Of a stretch of 64,000 nt of DNA, positions 24,346 through 32,571 are shown piece after piece. The number at the start of each line of letters is the position of its first letter. Positions within the stretch are counted from its first letter, which is position 1. Source of the DNA: an uncultured bacterium (GTDB taxonomy: Bacteria; Bacillota; Clostridia; Oscillospirales; Ruminococcaceae); the NCBI GenBank assembly GCA_905215965.1, contig CAJMSD010000003.1, positions 1 to 64,000 of the forward strand, written 5' to 3'. Both the position numbers and the translations under genes were made by a program. Under the pieces are notes generated by a model. That model ran no database searches and was not told the origin of the DNA. It saw nothing but the letters and a program-made list of their open reading frames with translations.

Positions 24346-25746
24346 ATGTCAGAAAATTATAATGAATTCAAGGAAAACACCGAACTGTCTCAGGATAACT
24401 CCGGCTCTTACAGCTATGTTTCCGAAAACAGCAATCCGCCAAAAAAGCCTAAAAAACACATCGGATTGAAAATCACCGCATTTGTACTTTGCTTAGCTAT
24501 TGTTGGCGGAGGCTCAGTCCAGGTATATAAATACATGGACGCAAATAATCCAAAGGTTTCGGATTTCCACAATGATGATTCTTCAGATACAGAAACTGCT
24601 TCCAATAAAAGTGAAAAAGCCGAAAAAGAAAACAAAGATGAAGAAAAATCCGATCTGCCCAGTCTTATAGAGCTTGCTTCACGCTCCGACGCTATGTCGG
24701 TTCCGGATATCGTAACATCTGTCAAACCGTCGGTCGTAGGCGTATCTTCTACCTTTGAATATACTCCTAACAGTTATGATTCTTTCGGATTCGGTTTCGG
24801 ATTTGGCGGCGGAACAGGTCAACCCCAGACTCAGGAAATGGTCGGCACAGGTACGGGTATTGTAATGACCGAGGACGGTTATATCATCACAAACGCTCAT
24901 TGTGTATATGACGAAAGCGAATACAAATGCGGTCTTGCAGTTGAGGTTTCCGTCCTTTTCTCAGACGAGACTGAAATGGAAGCCAAAATCGTAGGCTATG
25001 ACACTCAAACCGATCTGGCGGTTCTTAAAGTAGACAAAACAGGTCTTACTCCGGCTACTTTCGGTGACAGTGACGATCTTCAGGTCGGAGAGCTTGTTAT
25101 CGCTATAGGAAATCCGCTCGGCTATGAGCTTTTCGGTACGGTTACAAGCGGTATTGTTTCGGCTCTCGACAGAAATATCACTATCAACGACAAAAGCATG
25201 AATCTTATCCAGACCGATGCTGCTATAAATTCAGGAAACTCAGGCGGACCTCTTCTCAACAGTTGCGGTCAGGTAATCGGAATCAATTCCGCAAAAATAT
25301 CATCAAACTATTATTCTTCTTCCGCAAGCATTGAGGGAATCGGATTTGCTATTCCAATTTCCGACGCTCAGGCAATTATTGACGATCTGATAAACTATAA
25401 ATATGTCACCGGCAGACCTCAGCTTGGTATAGGAACCAGAGACGTTACAGAAACAGTTTCAAGATATTACAATATCCCGATGGGAGTTTACGTTGCTATG
25501 GTTGAGGAAGGCAGCACTGCCGAATTCGCCGGAATCGAGGTTGGCGATGTAATTATAGCTATCGACAACGAACCTGTCACTACGACCGATGAGCTTAACG
25601 AAATCAAAAATCGGCATAAATCAGGCGATACCGTAACTCTTACGATCACCAGAAATAATAAGGATATCGATATTGAGCTTATCCTTCAGGAAGCTAACGA
25701 TTCAGAACTTCCGGAATTCAGCGATAATGACGAAAATGCTGAATAA
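24346..25746 (+). CDS. HtrA/DegP-like S1C serine protease
   Basis: A 466-residue membrane-anchored protease. A cytoplasmic N-tail (about 1-40), one transmembrane helix, an acidic Lys/Glu/Asp linker, then the trypsin-like domain with His in ITNAHCVYDE, Asp in TQTDLAVLKV and Ser in NSGNSGGPLL; one C-terminal PDZ domain (AEFAGIEVGDVIIAI). It degrades or refolds damaged exported proteins. A glycine/phenylalanine-rich loop (FGFGFGFGGG) precedes the protease core. The start at 24346 has AAAGGA 9 nt upstream. It is monocistronic with a strong terminator. Confidence 0.94.
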   Translation: MSENYNEFKENTELSQDNSGSYSYVSENSNPPKKPKKHIGLKITAFVLCLAIVGGGSVQVYKYMDANNPKVSDFHNDDSSDTETASNKSEKAEKENKDEEKSDLPSLIELASRSDAMSVPDIVTSVKPSVVGVSSTFEYTPNSYDSFGFGFGFGGGTGQPQTQEMVGTGTGIVMTEDGYIITNAHCVYDESEYKCGLAVEVSVLFSDETEMEAKIVGYDTQTDLAVLKVDKTGLTPATFGDSDDLQVGELVIAIGNPLGYELFGTVTSGIVSALDRNITINDKSMNLIQTDAAINSGNSGGPLLNSCGQVIGINSAKISSNYYSSSASIEGIGFAIPISDAQAIIDDLINYKYVTGRPQLGIGTRDVTETVSRYYNIPMGVYVAMVEEGSTAEFAGIEVGDVIIAIDNEPVTTTDELNEIKNRHKSGDTVTLTITRNNKDIDIELILQEANDSELPEFSDNDENAE

Positions 25747-25837
25747 TAATTAATTTACAAAATCTACAATTCTCCATACAGACGATTGTCGTCAGAGTGA
25801 TTGATTCATATTGATCACATTTCCTCTCCTTACAAGC

Positions 25838-25870
25838 AAAAGAGCCGCTCTTATCTGAGCGGCTCTTTTG
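25838..25870. terminator. Bidirectional terminator between htrA-like and M18 peptidase genes
   Basis: The perfect inverted repeat AAAAGAGCCGCTC/GAGCGGCTCTTTT has T-runs in both directions and lies between convergent genes. Confidence 0.9.
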
Positions 25871-25884
25871 TTTATTAATATAGA

Positions 25885-27288
25885 TCAATCAGCCATAAAT
25901 ACCGAAAATGCACGGTATGCCATGTAAACATCTATTTTTGAAACGATCTCATAAGGCGCGTGCATCGAAAGCACCGGAACTCCAACATCAATTGTATCAA
26001 CGTTGAGATTTGCGATATATGCAGCAACTGTACCGCCGCCGCCGCCATCGACCTTGCCAAGCTCTCCTGTCTGCCAAACTACATTTTCCCTGTCAAGCAG
26101 TCTGCGGACTTTTCCCACATATTCGGCAGAAGCGTCAGACGTACCGGATTTTCCTCTTGCTCCCGTGAATTTAGTCACACATACGCCATTGTTGATGTAA
26201 GCGCAGTTGTTTCTTTCGTTTACTTCAGGGAAGGTTGGATCAAATGCTGCATTTACATCTGCGGAAAGGCACTCTGAAGCCGAGAGTACCGTTCTGCCGT
26301 TAGATCCGAAAGCTTCTGCTATATCTTCTATAAAATAAGTAAGATAAGCCGAACAAAGACCTGTATTTCCATCGCTGCCCGTTTCCTCCTTATCAGTCAG
26401 AACAGTAACGACAGTATGTCTCGGATCTTCGCAATCAAGTGCTGCCGCAAGCGCAGTATAAGCACATACACGATCGTCATGGCCATAAGAACCGATCATG
26501 CTTCTGTCAAATCCGACATCTTTTGCCTTGAAAGCAGGAACAGCTTCAAGCTCAGCCGAAATAAAATCCGACTCGGTAATGCCATACTTTTCAAACAGAA
26601 TACTAAGAATATTCAGCTTTACAGCCTCGCTGGCCTCATCGTCGCGGAAAGGTCTTGAACCGATAATAATATTAAGCTCTTCGCCCTTAATTCCCTGTGC
26701 AAGATTACGTTTCATCTGCTCTCCTGCAAGATGCGGAAGAAGATCTGTGACGCAGAATACCGGATCATTTTCATCTTCGCCGATAGAAACGCATATCTCC
26801 TGACCGTCAGCTTTTACTATTACTCCGTGAAGCGAAAGCGGAATAGTAGTCCATTGATATTTCTTGATACCGCCGTAATAATGGGTTTTAAAAAGAGCTA
26901 TCTTATTGTCCTCATAAACCGGATTCTGTTTAAGATCAAGTCTTGGAGAATCGATATGAGCGGCGCAAAGCCTTACTCCCTCTTCAATGGGTTCTTTACC
27001 GATAACAGCGGCAATTACAGCCTTTCCTCTGTTATTTCTGTATATTTTATCCCCTGCTTTGAGCTGCATACCGTTTTTATACTCACTGTAACCTTTTTCT
27101 TCAAGAAGCTTTATCGAGGTTTTCACAGCCTCGCGCTCGGTTTTTGAACTATTAAGGAACTTTTTATAGGACTCGCAGAACTCGTCGCATTTAATAAGCT
27201 CCTCGTCGCTCATTCGAAAAAGTCCGTGTTTTTTTTCGGCAAAAAGCTTTTCCTTAAGCTCCTTAGCAAGATTATTTTTTTCTGACAT
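25885..27288 (-). CDS. M18 family aminopeptidase
   Basis: A 467-residue cytosolic zinc aminopeptidase. Metal-site motifs are CAAHIDSPRLDLK (His/Asp), DKEETGSDG (Glu pair and Asp), SADVNAAFDP and, near the C-terminus, PVLSMHAPYEIVSK (His). M18 enzymes remove acidic or neutral N-terminal residues and form dodecamers. The start is ATG 27288 with AGGAGAG upstream. It precedes its own terminator and is separated from coaE by 43 bp. Confidence 0.92.
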   Translation of the reverse strand: MSEKNNLAKELKEKLFAEKKHGLFRMSDEELIKCDEFCESYKKFLNSSKTEREAVKTSIKLLEEKGYSEYKNGMQLKAGDKIYRNNRGKAVIAAVIGKEPIEEGVRLCAAHIDSPRLDLKQNPVYEDNKIALFKTHYYGGIKKYQWTTIPLSLHGVIVKADGQEICVSIGEDENDPVFCVTDLLPHLAGEQMKRNLAQGIKGEELNIIIGSRPFRDDEASEAVKLNILSILFEKYGITESDFISAELEAVPAFKAKDVGFDRSMIGSYGHDDRVCAYTALAAALDCEDPRHTVVTVLTDKEETGSDGNTGLCSAYLTYFIEDIAEAFGSNGRTVLSASECLSADVNAAFDPTFPEVNERNNCAYINNGVCVTKFTGARGKSGTSDASAEYVGKVRRLLDRENVVWQTGELGKVDGGGGGTVAAYIANLNVDTIDVGVPVLSMHAPYEIVSKIDVYMAYRAFSVFMAD

Positions 27289-27331
27289 AAAAATCTCTCC
27301 TATCAAATTGAATTATCTGCCGCAAAAGCTA

Positions 27332-27979
27332 TCAGCCTTGTACGGCGGGATTAACTTTATTAAAATAATAATCCTTAACCTTATCGGACACTTCCTTGGA
27401 AATTCCGTAGACAATATCTATTGTACTGTTATTATTAATTATATAGTCCGAATGGGTTTTAAAGAACTTCTCATCCAGTTGGGAATTCATTCGCTTTTCT
27501 GCCTGTTCGAAGGTAATTCCGTCGCGTTCGATAATGCGGCTTCGGCGGATATCGGAATCAGCCACAACAGAAATAATAAGCTCGCAGAAATCATCGGCTC
27601 TGCTTTCAAAAAGCGTCGGAGCGTCAAGAAGTATCAGCTTTTCGCCTTTCTGCGAATGCATTCTTATCTGGTTGAGTATCTCACCCGTGATATAAGGATA
27701 TGTAATGGTATTCAAGGTCTCACGCTTGCTGCTGTCGCTGAATATAATTTCCGCAAGAGCCTTTCTGTTAAGAGTTCCGTCAGGATTTATTACTTTGTAT
27801 CCGAAAAAATCCTGAATCTCATTAAGACATTTCGATCCCTTTTCAACGACCATTCTGGCAATATGATCGGCGTTTATTATTGCAAAGCCGTTATCTGCAA
27901 ACGTCTTGGAGACGGTGCTTTTTCCTGCGCCTGTCTGCCCTGTCAATCCAACGACCATAACGTCCTTAAAGCTGCTCAT
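27332..27979 (-). CDS. coaE: Dephospho-CoA kinase
   Basis: A 215-residue P-loop kinase carrying out the last step of CoA synthesis. P-loop GLTGQTGAGKST, then INADHIAR, the lid region and DAPTLFES where most CoaE have DxPLLFE. The ATG overlaps the stop of the threonylcarbamoyladenylate synthase gene by 4 bp. It sits in a prfA-tsaC-coaE string typical of Firmicute translation/cofactor operons. Confidence 0.94.
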   Translation of the reverse strand: MSSFKDVMVVGLTGQTGAGKSTVSKTFADNGFAIINADHIARMVVEKGSKCLNEIQDFFGYKVINPDGTLNRKALAEIIFSDSSKRETLNTITYPYITGEILNQIRMHSQKGEKLILLDAPTLFESRADDFCELIISVVADSDIRRSRIIERDGITFEQAEKRMNSQLDEKFFKTHSDYIINNNSTIDIVYGISKEVSDKVKDYYFNKVNPAVQG

Positions 27980-28992
27980 ATATCCTTAATCACCTCGAAT
28001 GCTGCCGACCTGATAAGCCGGTTATATACTGCAAGACCCACGCCCTTATCGGACGGAGCTCTGACAAAAATTTTTTCTGCGCCCAATTCGTCAAGCTCTC
28101 TCAGCCTTTGAAAAACAAAATGCGCCTGTTCAAGGCTGCTGTCACCATAGGTAAGATGCTTGAATTTGAAAAAGGGCTCGTCTTCATCATAAATAAGCGA
28201 ATAAACGTTATCGCCGTCAAACTGCGAAACGTATTTTATAAAGCTTTCTATTCCGCAGTCAACAAGAACAACATCTGCTTTCGGCGAATAATGCTTGTAT
28301 TTCATTCCGGGCGACGCGGCAACCTCGTCCTTGCCAAGCTCGCTCAAAATCGCCTTATCAATAATTACATCAGGACAGATCTCCAAAAGCATTTCCCGTG
28401 TAATGCAGCCGGGACGCAAAATACGCACCGCGCTCTCTTTCTCGATAGAAATAACTGTAGATTCGACCCCGAATTCCGATTGACCTCCGTCTACAACAGC
28501 GGAAATTTTTCCGTTCATATCGTCCATGACGTGTTTTGCGGAAGTTGGACTTGGATATCCAGACGTATTTGCCGACGGAGCTGCGATCGGACAGCCTGAC
28601 AATCTGATGATCTTATTCATTATAGGGTGGGCAGGTATTCTGATGCCAACCGTGTCAAGACCTCCCGACGTAACGTAAGGGATCCTGTCATTTTTCGGGA
28701 GTATTATGGTAAGAGGTCCGGGACAGAAACGCTCCGCAAGCCTGTAGGCAAGCTCAGGGATATAAGAAGTGTAAGCGGCTGCTTCCGAAAAATCTGTAAG
28801 ATGAACTATAAGCGGATTATCGGCAGGCCGTCCCTTAGCCGCAAAAATTTTGCGCACAGCATTTTCATTGGAAGCGTCGGCTCCCAGACCGTACACTGTT
28901 TCGGTCGGTATTCCCACTACCTCTCCGCTTTTTATCAGATCTGCGGCGGCAGCAAGCTGATCTTCGCTAACGCCTAATAATTGAGTAATCAT
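27976..28992 (-). CDS. tsaC: L-threonylcarbamoyladenylate synthase (Sua5/YwlC type)
   Basis: A 338-residue enzyme that makes threonylcarbamoyl-AMP for t6A37 of ANN-decoding tRNAs. The YrdC domain has VGIPTETVYGLGADA, KGRPADNPLIVH, PGPLTIIL and APSANTSGYPSPT; the C-terminal Sua5 domain (about 210-338) has ASPGMKYKHYSP. The two-domain length separates it from single-domain TsaC. It lies 5 bp after prfA. Confidence 0.94.
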   Translation of the reverse strand: MITQLLGVSEDQLAAAADLIKSGEVVGIPTETVYGLGADASNENAVRKIFAAKGRPADNPLIVHLTDFSEAAAYTSYIPELAYRLAERFCPGPLTIILPKNDRIPYVTSGGLDTVGIRIPAHPIMNKIIRLSGCPIAAPSANTSGYPSPTSAKHVMDDMNGKISAVVDGGQSEFGVESTVISIEKESAVRILRPGCITREMLLEICPDVIIDKAILSELGKDEVAASPGMKYKHYSPKADVVLVDCGIESFIKYVSQFDGDNVYSLIYDEDEPFFKFKHLTYGDSSLEQAHFVFQRLRELDELGAEKIFVRAPSDKGVGLAVYNRLIRSAAFEVIKDI

Positions 28993-28997
28993 ATCAT

Positions 28998-30071
28998 TTA
29001 CGCTTCCTGATTCGCGAGCTTTGCAGCTTGATCGGCAGTTGCAAGAGCATCGAAAACCTCGTCAAGATTGCCGTTGAGGATATCCTCAAGGCGATAAATT
29101 GTAAGACCTATTCTGTGATCAGTAAGACGTCCCTGCGGATAATTATAGGTTCTGATACGTTCGGAGCGATCACCCGTACCAACCTGCATACGTCTTTCGG
29201 AAGCGATTTTTGCATCATGCTCCTCAAGCATCGCTTCATAAAGCCTTGAACGCAGGATCTTCATGGCCTTGTCTTTATTTTTGTGCTGACTGCGTTCGTC
29301 CTGACACTCCACGACCACATTTGTCGGAAGATGAGTGATACGGACTGCGGATTCGGTTTTATTTATATGCTGACCGCCTGCGCCGCTTGCACGGAAATAA
29401 TCTATTTTCAAATCGGTCGGATTAATTTCAAGTTCCACATCATCAGCTTCAACAAGAACTGCAACCGTTACAGTCGAAGTATGAATACGTCCCTGAGACT
29501 CGGTTTCGGGAACACGCTGAACGCGGTGGACTCCGCTTTCATATTTAAGACGCGAATATGCTCCGTCGCCGTCTATTGCAAAACTAATTTCTTTAAATCC
29601 TCCAAGTTCTGTTGGATTTGCGTTAAGGATCTCCTGCTTCCAGCCCTTAGATTCGGCATACATAGTATACATACGATAAAGAGAATTTGCAAAAAGCGAA
29701 GCCTCTTCGCCGCCTGCGCCTCCTCTTATCTCTATTATAACATTCTTGTCATCGTTGGGATCTTTCGGAAGAAGAAGTATTTTAAGCTCTTCCGTAGTTT
29801 GCTTTACCTTTTCGTCAGCTTCCTCGTATTCACTCTGGACCATTTCTTTGAAATCCTTATCGAGTCCGCCTCCCGAAAGAAGCTCTTTTGCTTCTTCAAG
29901 GCTTTCTGCTGCCTTTTTATATTCACGGTATTTCTCTATAATGGCAGTCATGTTTTTATATTCTCTCATAAGCTGAGTATACAGCTTATTATCATTTACT
30001 ATATCAGGATCCGAGAGCTTTGCGCTTATCTCCTCGTATTTTTCTTCCATTAATGCAAGCTTTTCAAACAT
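28998..30071 (-). CDS. prfA: Peptide chain release factor 1
   Basis: A 357-residue class I release factor for UAA and UAG stops. The stop-recognition region is near GVHRVQRVPETESQGR, the catalytic GGQ lies in RASGAGGQHINKTES and the C-terminal coiled segment ends in ATADQAAKLANQEA. Length is standard. It is first in the prfA-tsaC-coaE string. No prmC gene follows, unlike in many bacteria. Confidence 0.97.
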   Translation of the reverse strand: MFEKLALMEEKYEEISAKLSDPDIVNDNKLYTQLMREYKNMTAIIEKYREYKKAAESLEEAKELLSGGGLDKDFKEMVQSEYEEADEKVKQTTEELKILLLPKDPNDDKNVIIEIRGGAGGEEASLFANSLYRMYTMYAESKGWKQEILNANPTELGGFKEISFAIDGDGAYSRLKYESGVHRVQRVPETESQGRIHTSTVTVAVLVEADDVELEINPTDLKIDYFRASGAGGQHINKTESAVRITHLPTNVVVECQDERSQHKNKDKAMKILRSRLYEAMLEEHDAKIASERRMQVGTGDRSERIRTYNYPQGRLTDHRIGLTIYRLEDILNGNLDEVFDALATADQAAKLANQEA

Positions 30072-30166
30072 TACAGATACTCCTCAAGTATTTTTTATGT
30101 TTTTAAGACAGCCTCTAAAAATTGCTGAGACAAAAAACAAACTATGAAGCTGCCCAAAGCGCTGCG

Positions 30167-30355
30167 CTAACCCTCGCTCTCACGTCTGATTTTTTTAATG
30201 CTTTTTTCGATTTTATTTCTTGGAACCATAAATTCTCTTGAACATTTTACGCATCGCAGACGGAAATCCATTCCCGAACGAATAACATACATTTCATTAG
30301 CTCCGCATGGATGATTTTTCTTCATTGTAAGAATATCACCTGGTCTGATGTCCAA
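30167..30355 (-). CDS. DUF951 family protein
   Basis: A 62-residue basic protein with the family pattern: PGDILTMKKNHPCG, a CVKC pair after DFRLR, and an EFMVPRNKIEK tail. DUF951 proteins resemble small SH3-like RNA- or DNA-binding folds; function unknown. The start is a TTG at 30355 with AGGAGGG 7 nt upstream; no ATG is available in frame. Confidence 0.85.
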   Translation of the reverse strand: MDIRPGDILTMKKNHPCGANEMYVIRSGMDFRLRCVKCSREFMVPRNKIEKSIKKIRRESEG

Positions 30356-30527
30356 AATGCTCCCTCCTCTTAAAATCAGCGCTTAAATTGACATTTTACA
30401 TTATACCCCAAAAACGTCATCAAATCAATATTTTTGCAGTATATTTTTTTGCTTTTGTGTAAAAATAATAAAAACTGATGCCTAAACATATTGAACTCGC
30501 CCAAATATTGAAAGGTTGATAAAAATT

Positions 30528-30881
30528 ATGTACAGAATTTCTGCTGAATTTGAAGCTCCGGATCTGGCTGAGCTTGCAATTAAAAGAGTTAAAGAAAGCA
30601 TTGACGGTATACTGTCCGCTGACATTATTTACAGCAAAACATCCGAAAAGGCAATGAAGCTTCGAAACGGAAGTATCTACACCATTATTCCTACCGCTGT
30701 TACCACTCACACTTATTTTACCGCCGTTATTGAACAGCCTGCTTCGGAGGACGTTATTGAAGAGCCTTACAGAAGCCGTAAAACCATTGCGTCAATTTAT
30801 TGCAGCAAGGAATCTGCCGAAAATGTCCGCAGCATTTTAAGTGCAATGGGAGGAATTAATGTTACTGTTCCCGAAAAATAA
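30528..30881 (+). CDS. Hypothetical small alpha/beta protein
   Basis: A 117-residue soluble protein without signal peptide, beginning MYRISAEFEAPDLAELA and ending in an AENVRSILSAMGGINVTVP segment that resembles ferredoxin-like betaalphabeta units. I do not recognise the family. AAAGG lies upstream of ATG 30528, which I prefer over an ATG four codons earlier in poor context. It precedes the S1-domain gene on the same strand with ~120 nt between, including a possible RNA switch (30924-30985). Confidence 0.6.
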   Translation: MYRISAEFEAPDLAELAIKRVKESIDGILSADIIYSKTSEKAMKLRNGSIYTIIPTAVTTHTYFTAVIEQPASEDVIEEPYRSRKTIASIYCSKESAENVRSILSAMGGINVTVPEK

Positions 30882-30923
30882 TGGCATACCAATACGTCTT
30901 GACGCATAGAATCTAATATCAGC

Positions 30924-30985
30924 TCGGCGAAGCGCCGACAGGAAAATAAGGCGGCAAAGTCTGTGCTTGAGCTATGCTTCGCCGA
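30924..30985 (+). other. Leader with two mutually exclusive hairpins upstream of the S1-domain gene
   Basis: Bases 30924-30933 (TCGGCGAAGC) can pair perfectly with 30976-30985 (GCTTCGCCGA), or 30925-30929 can form a short hairpin with 30933-30937 (CGGCG/CGCCG). The longer stem ends 7 nt before the ribosome site ACGGAGGG. The arrangement looks like a cis-acting control element; it matches no riboswitch class I know. Confidence 0.45.
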
Positions 30986-31004
30986 CCTAATGACGGAGGG
31001 AAAA

Positions 31005-31925
31005 ATGAATAATTACAGACCGGAAGGCGGTTTATACAGAACTGCCGACAATCAAAGACTTATTTCGTCGCCGCAGGGACTTCAGGAAGCTCTTGAAAAG
31101 GATATTATCCTTGAAGCAAGAGCTGCCGTGTGCGACAGCAGTCATAATCTTATTATTGATCTGCCTTGCGGAAAAGGCATCATTCCCAGAATTGAGGGCG
31201 CTGTCGGAATTGAGGAAGGCGCTACGCGTGATATTGCTCTTATTTCCAGAGTAAATAAATTAGTATGCTTCAAGGTAACAGCTATCAAGCAGGAAGAAAA
31301 CGGTTCGGTTACGGCTTATCTTTCCCGCAGAGCCGCTCAAAATGAATGCAGCCTAAAATATATCAGCCGTCTTGTACCCGGCGACGTTATTGACGCTAAG
31401 GTAACTCATCTTGAGCAATTCGGCTGCTTTGTTGATATAGGCTGCGGTCTGCCATCGCTTATTCCTATCGATACAATTTCGGTTTCAAGGATCTCTCATC
31501 CGTCAGACCGATTCAGCGTAGGAGAAAGGATCAAAGCCATTGTAAAATCAAACGACAGCGAGAGAATTTGTCTTACGCATAAAGAGCTTCTTGGAACATG
31601 GCAGGAAAATGCCGCCGAATTTCTGCAGGGAGAGACCGTTTCGGGAATTGTCCGCTCCGTTGAGGATTACGGCGTATTTGTAGAGCTTACTCCCAATCTT
31701 GCAGGATTGGCTGAGCCCAAAGAAGGCATAATGACCGGGCAATCTGTCAGCGTGTACATAAAGGCGATAATTCCCGAAAAAATGAAGATCAAGCTTATAA
31801 TAGTCGATGTGTGCGGCGAGACCGAGCCGCTCAAAAAAATCAGGTATTTCTTTGAAAATGAGCACATGGATATCTGGAAGTACGCTCCGGAATCATCGGA
31901 TAAAATAATCGAAACGATTTTTTAA
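31005..31925 (+). CDS. S1-domain RNA-binding protein
   Basis: A 306-residue protein related to ribosomal protein S1 but much shorter. An N-terminal region (about 1-120) is followed by two S1 OB-fold repeats: GDVIDAKVTHLEQFGCFVDIG (quoted as VIDAKVTHLEQFGCFVDIG) and GETVSGIVRSVEDYGVFVEL, then a C-terminal ~70 residues. Firmicutes often encode such S1-like proteins next to housekeeping genes; the target RNA is unknown. ACGGAGGG lies 5 nt before ATG 31005; an upstream in-frame ATG (30963) lies within the leader stem region. Terminator follows at 31944. Confidence 0.82.
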   Translation: MNNYRPEGGLYRTADNQRLISSPQGLQEALEKDIILEARAAVCDSSHNLIIDLPCGKGIIPRIEGAVGIEEGATRDIALISRVNKLVCFKVTAIKQEENGSVTAYLSRRAAQNECSLKYISRLVPGDVIDAKVTHLEQFGCFVDIGCGLPSLIPIDTISVSRISHPSDRFSVGERIKAIVKSNDSERICLTHKELLGTWQENAAEFLQGETVSGIVRSVEDYGVFVELTPNLAGLAEPKEGIMTGQSVSVYIKAIIPEKMKIKLIIVDVCGETEPLKKIRYFFENEHMDIWKYAPESSDKIIETIF

Positions 31926-31943
31926 ATAAGCTTATAAAAAGTT

Positions 31944-31970
31944 AAAGGGAGCATTATATGCTCCCTTTTT
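31944..31970 (+). terminator. Terminator of the S1-domain gene
   Basis: Stem AAAGGGAGCAT/ATGCTCCCTTT followed by TT on the plus strand; its end touches the stop of the convergent isochorismatase-like gene. Confidence 0.8.
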
Positions 31971-32518
31971 CATGTTATATTTACCTGACACATTTTCATA
32001 GTTTCAAGCGCATTGCTGTGACTTTCCGGAGTTATTCCGGCACAGCACTCAGCATCAACCGTTATCGGCGTCTCAGGATAAAATGCCTTTATCAGCAATG
32101 CATTCGATATAACGCATATATCAGTACAGACTCCCACAAGCTCGATCTCATCAGCCTTTTCACCGTACTTTTCCTCTAATGAAGCAATAACTTCTGGAAT
32201 ATCCCTCGAACCAAACGTTTTCTTCTTAACGCAAACAGCTCTGCTTTCGAAAGAATCTACAATTTCTTTCAGCTCATTCGGGAGCTGCCAGCCGTTACTG
32301 CCGTCGATACAGTGAATTGCCGGAAGCTTTTTTCCCTCCTGAGTTTCAAGATAATTTTCCTCATGAGTATCCATCGTATAGATCAGCGGCGCGTCTGTTT
32401 CATTATAATACTTTCTAAGCTTTTCGCAAACCTCAGGTACTATATCCGCCGTCTGCTCGTTTCCGAGAACACCTGTCAGAAAATCGTTCTGCATATCTAT
32501 CATTATCAGCAGCTTCAT
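31970..32518 (-). CDS. Isochorismatase-like cysteine hydrolase (nicotinamidase-like)
   Basis: A 182-residue alpha/beta hydrolase of the PncA group. The catalytic triad is Asp in MIDMQNDF, Lys in CVKKKTFGS and Cys in GVCTDICV; metal ligands are likely in YTMDTHEENY. It probably hydrolyses nicotinamide or a related amide in NAD salvage, but the family also includes other amidases. It overlaps the S1 gene terminator by a single base. Confidence 0.85.
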   Translation of the reverse strand: MKLLIMIDMQNDFLTGVLGNEQTADIVPEVCEKLRKYYNETDAPLIYTMDTHEENYLETQEGKKLPAIHCIDGSNGWQLPNELKEIVDSFESRAVCVKKKTFGSRDIPEVIASLEEKYGEKADEIELVGVCTDICVISNALLIKAFYPETPITVDAECCAGITPESHSNALETMKMCQVNIT

Positions 32519-32571
32519 ATTTTCACCTCATATAAAAAGCAAAATTTATCTTTAACCGATACTGTATCGCC

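Noticed and set aside
30924..30985. Cyclic-di-GMP or other known riboswitch
   Set aside because: A GGCAAAG segment recalls GEMM-type RNAs, but the surrounding conserved blocks are absent.
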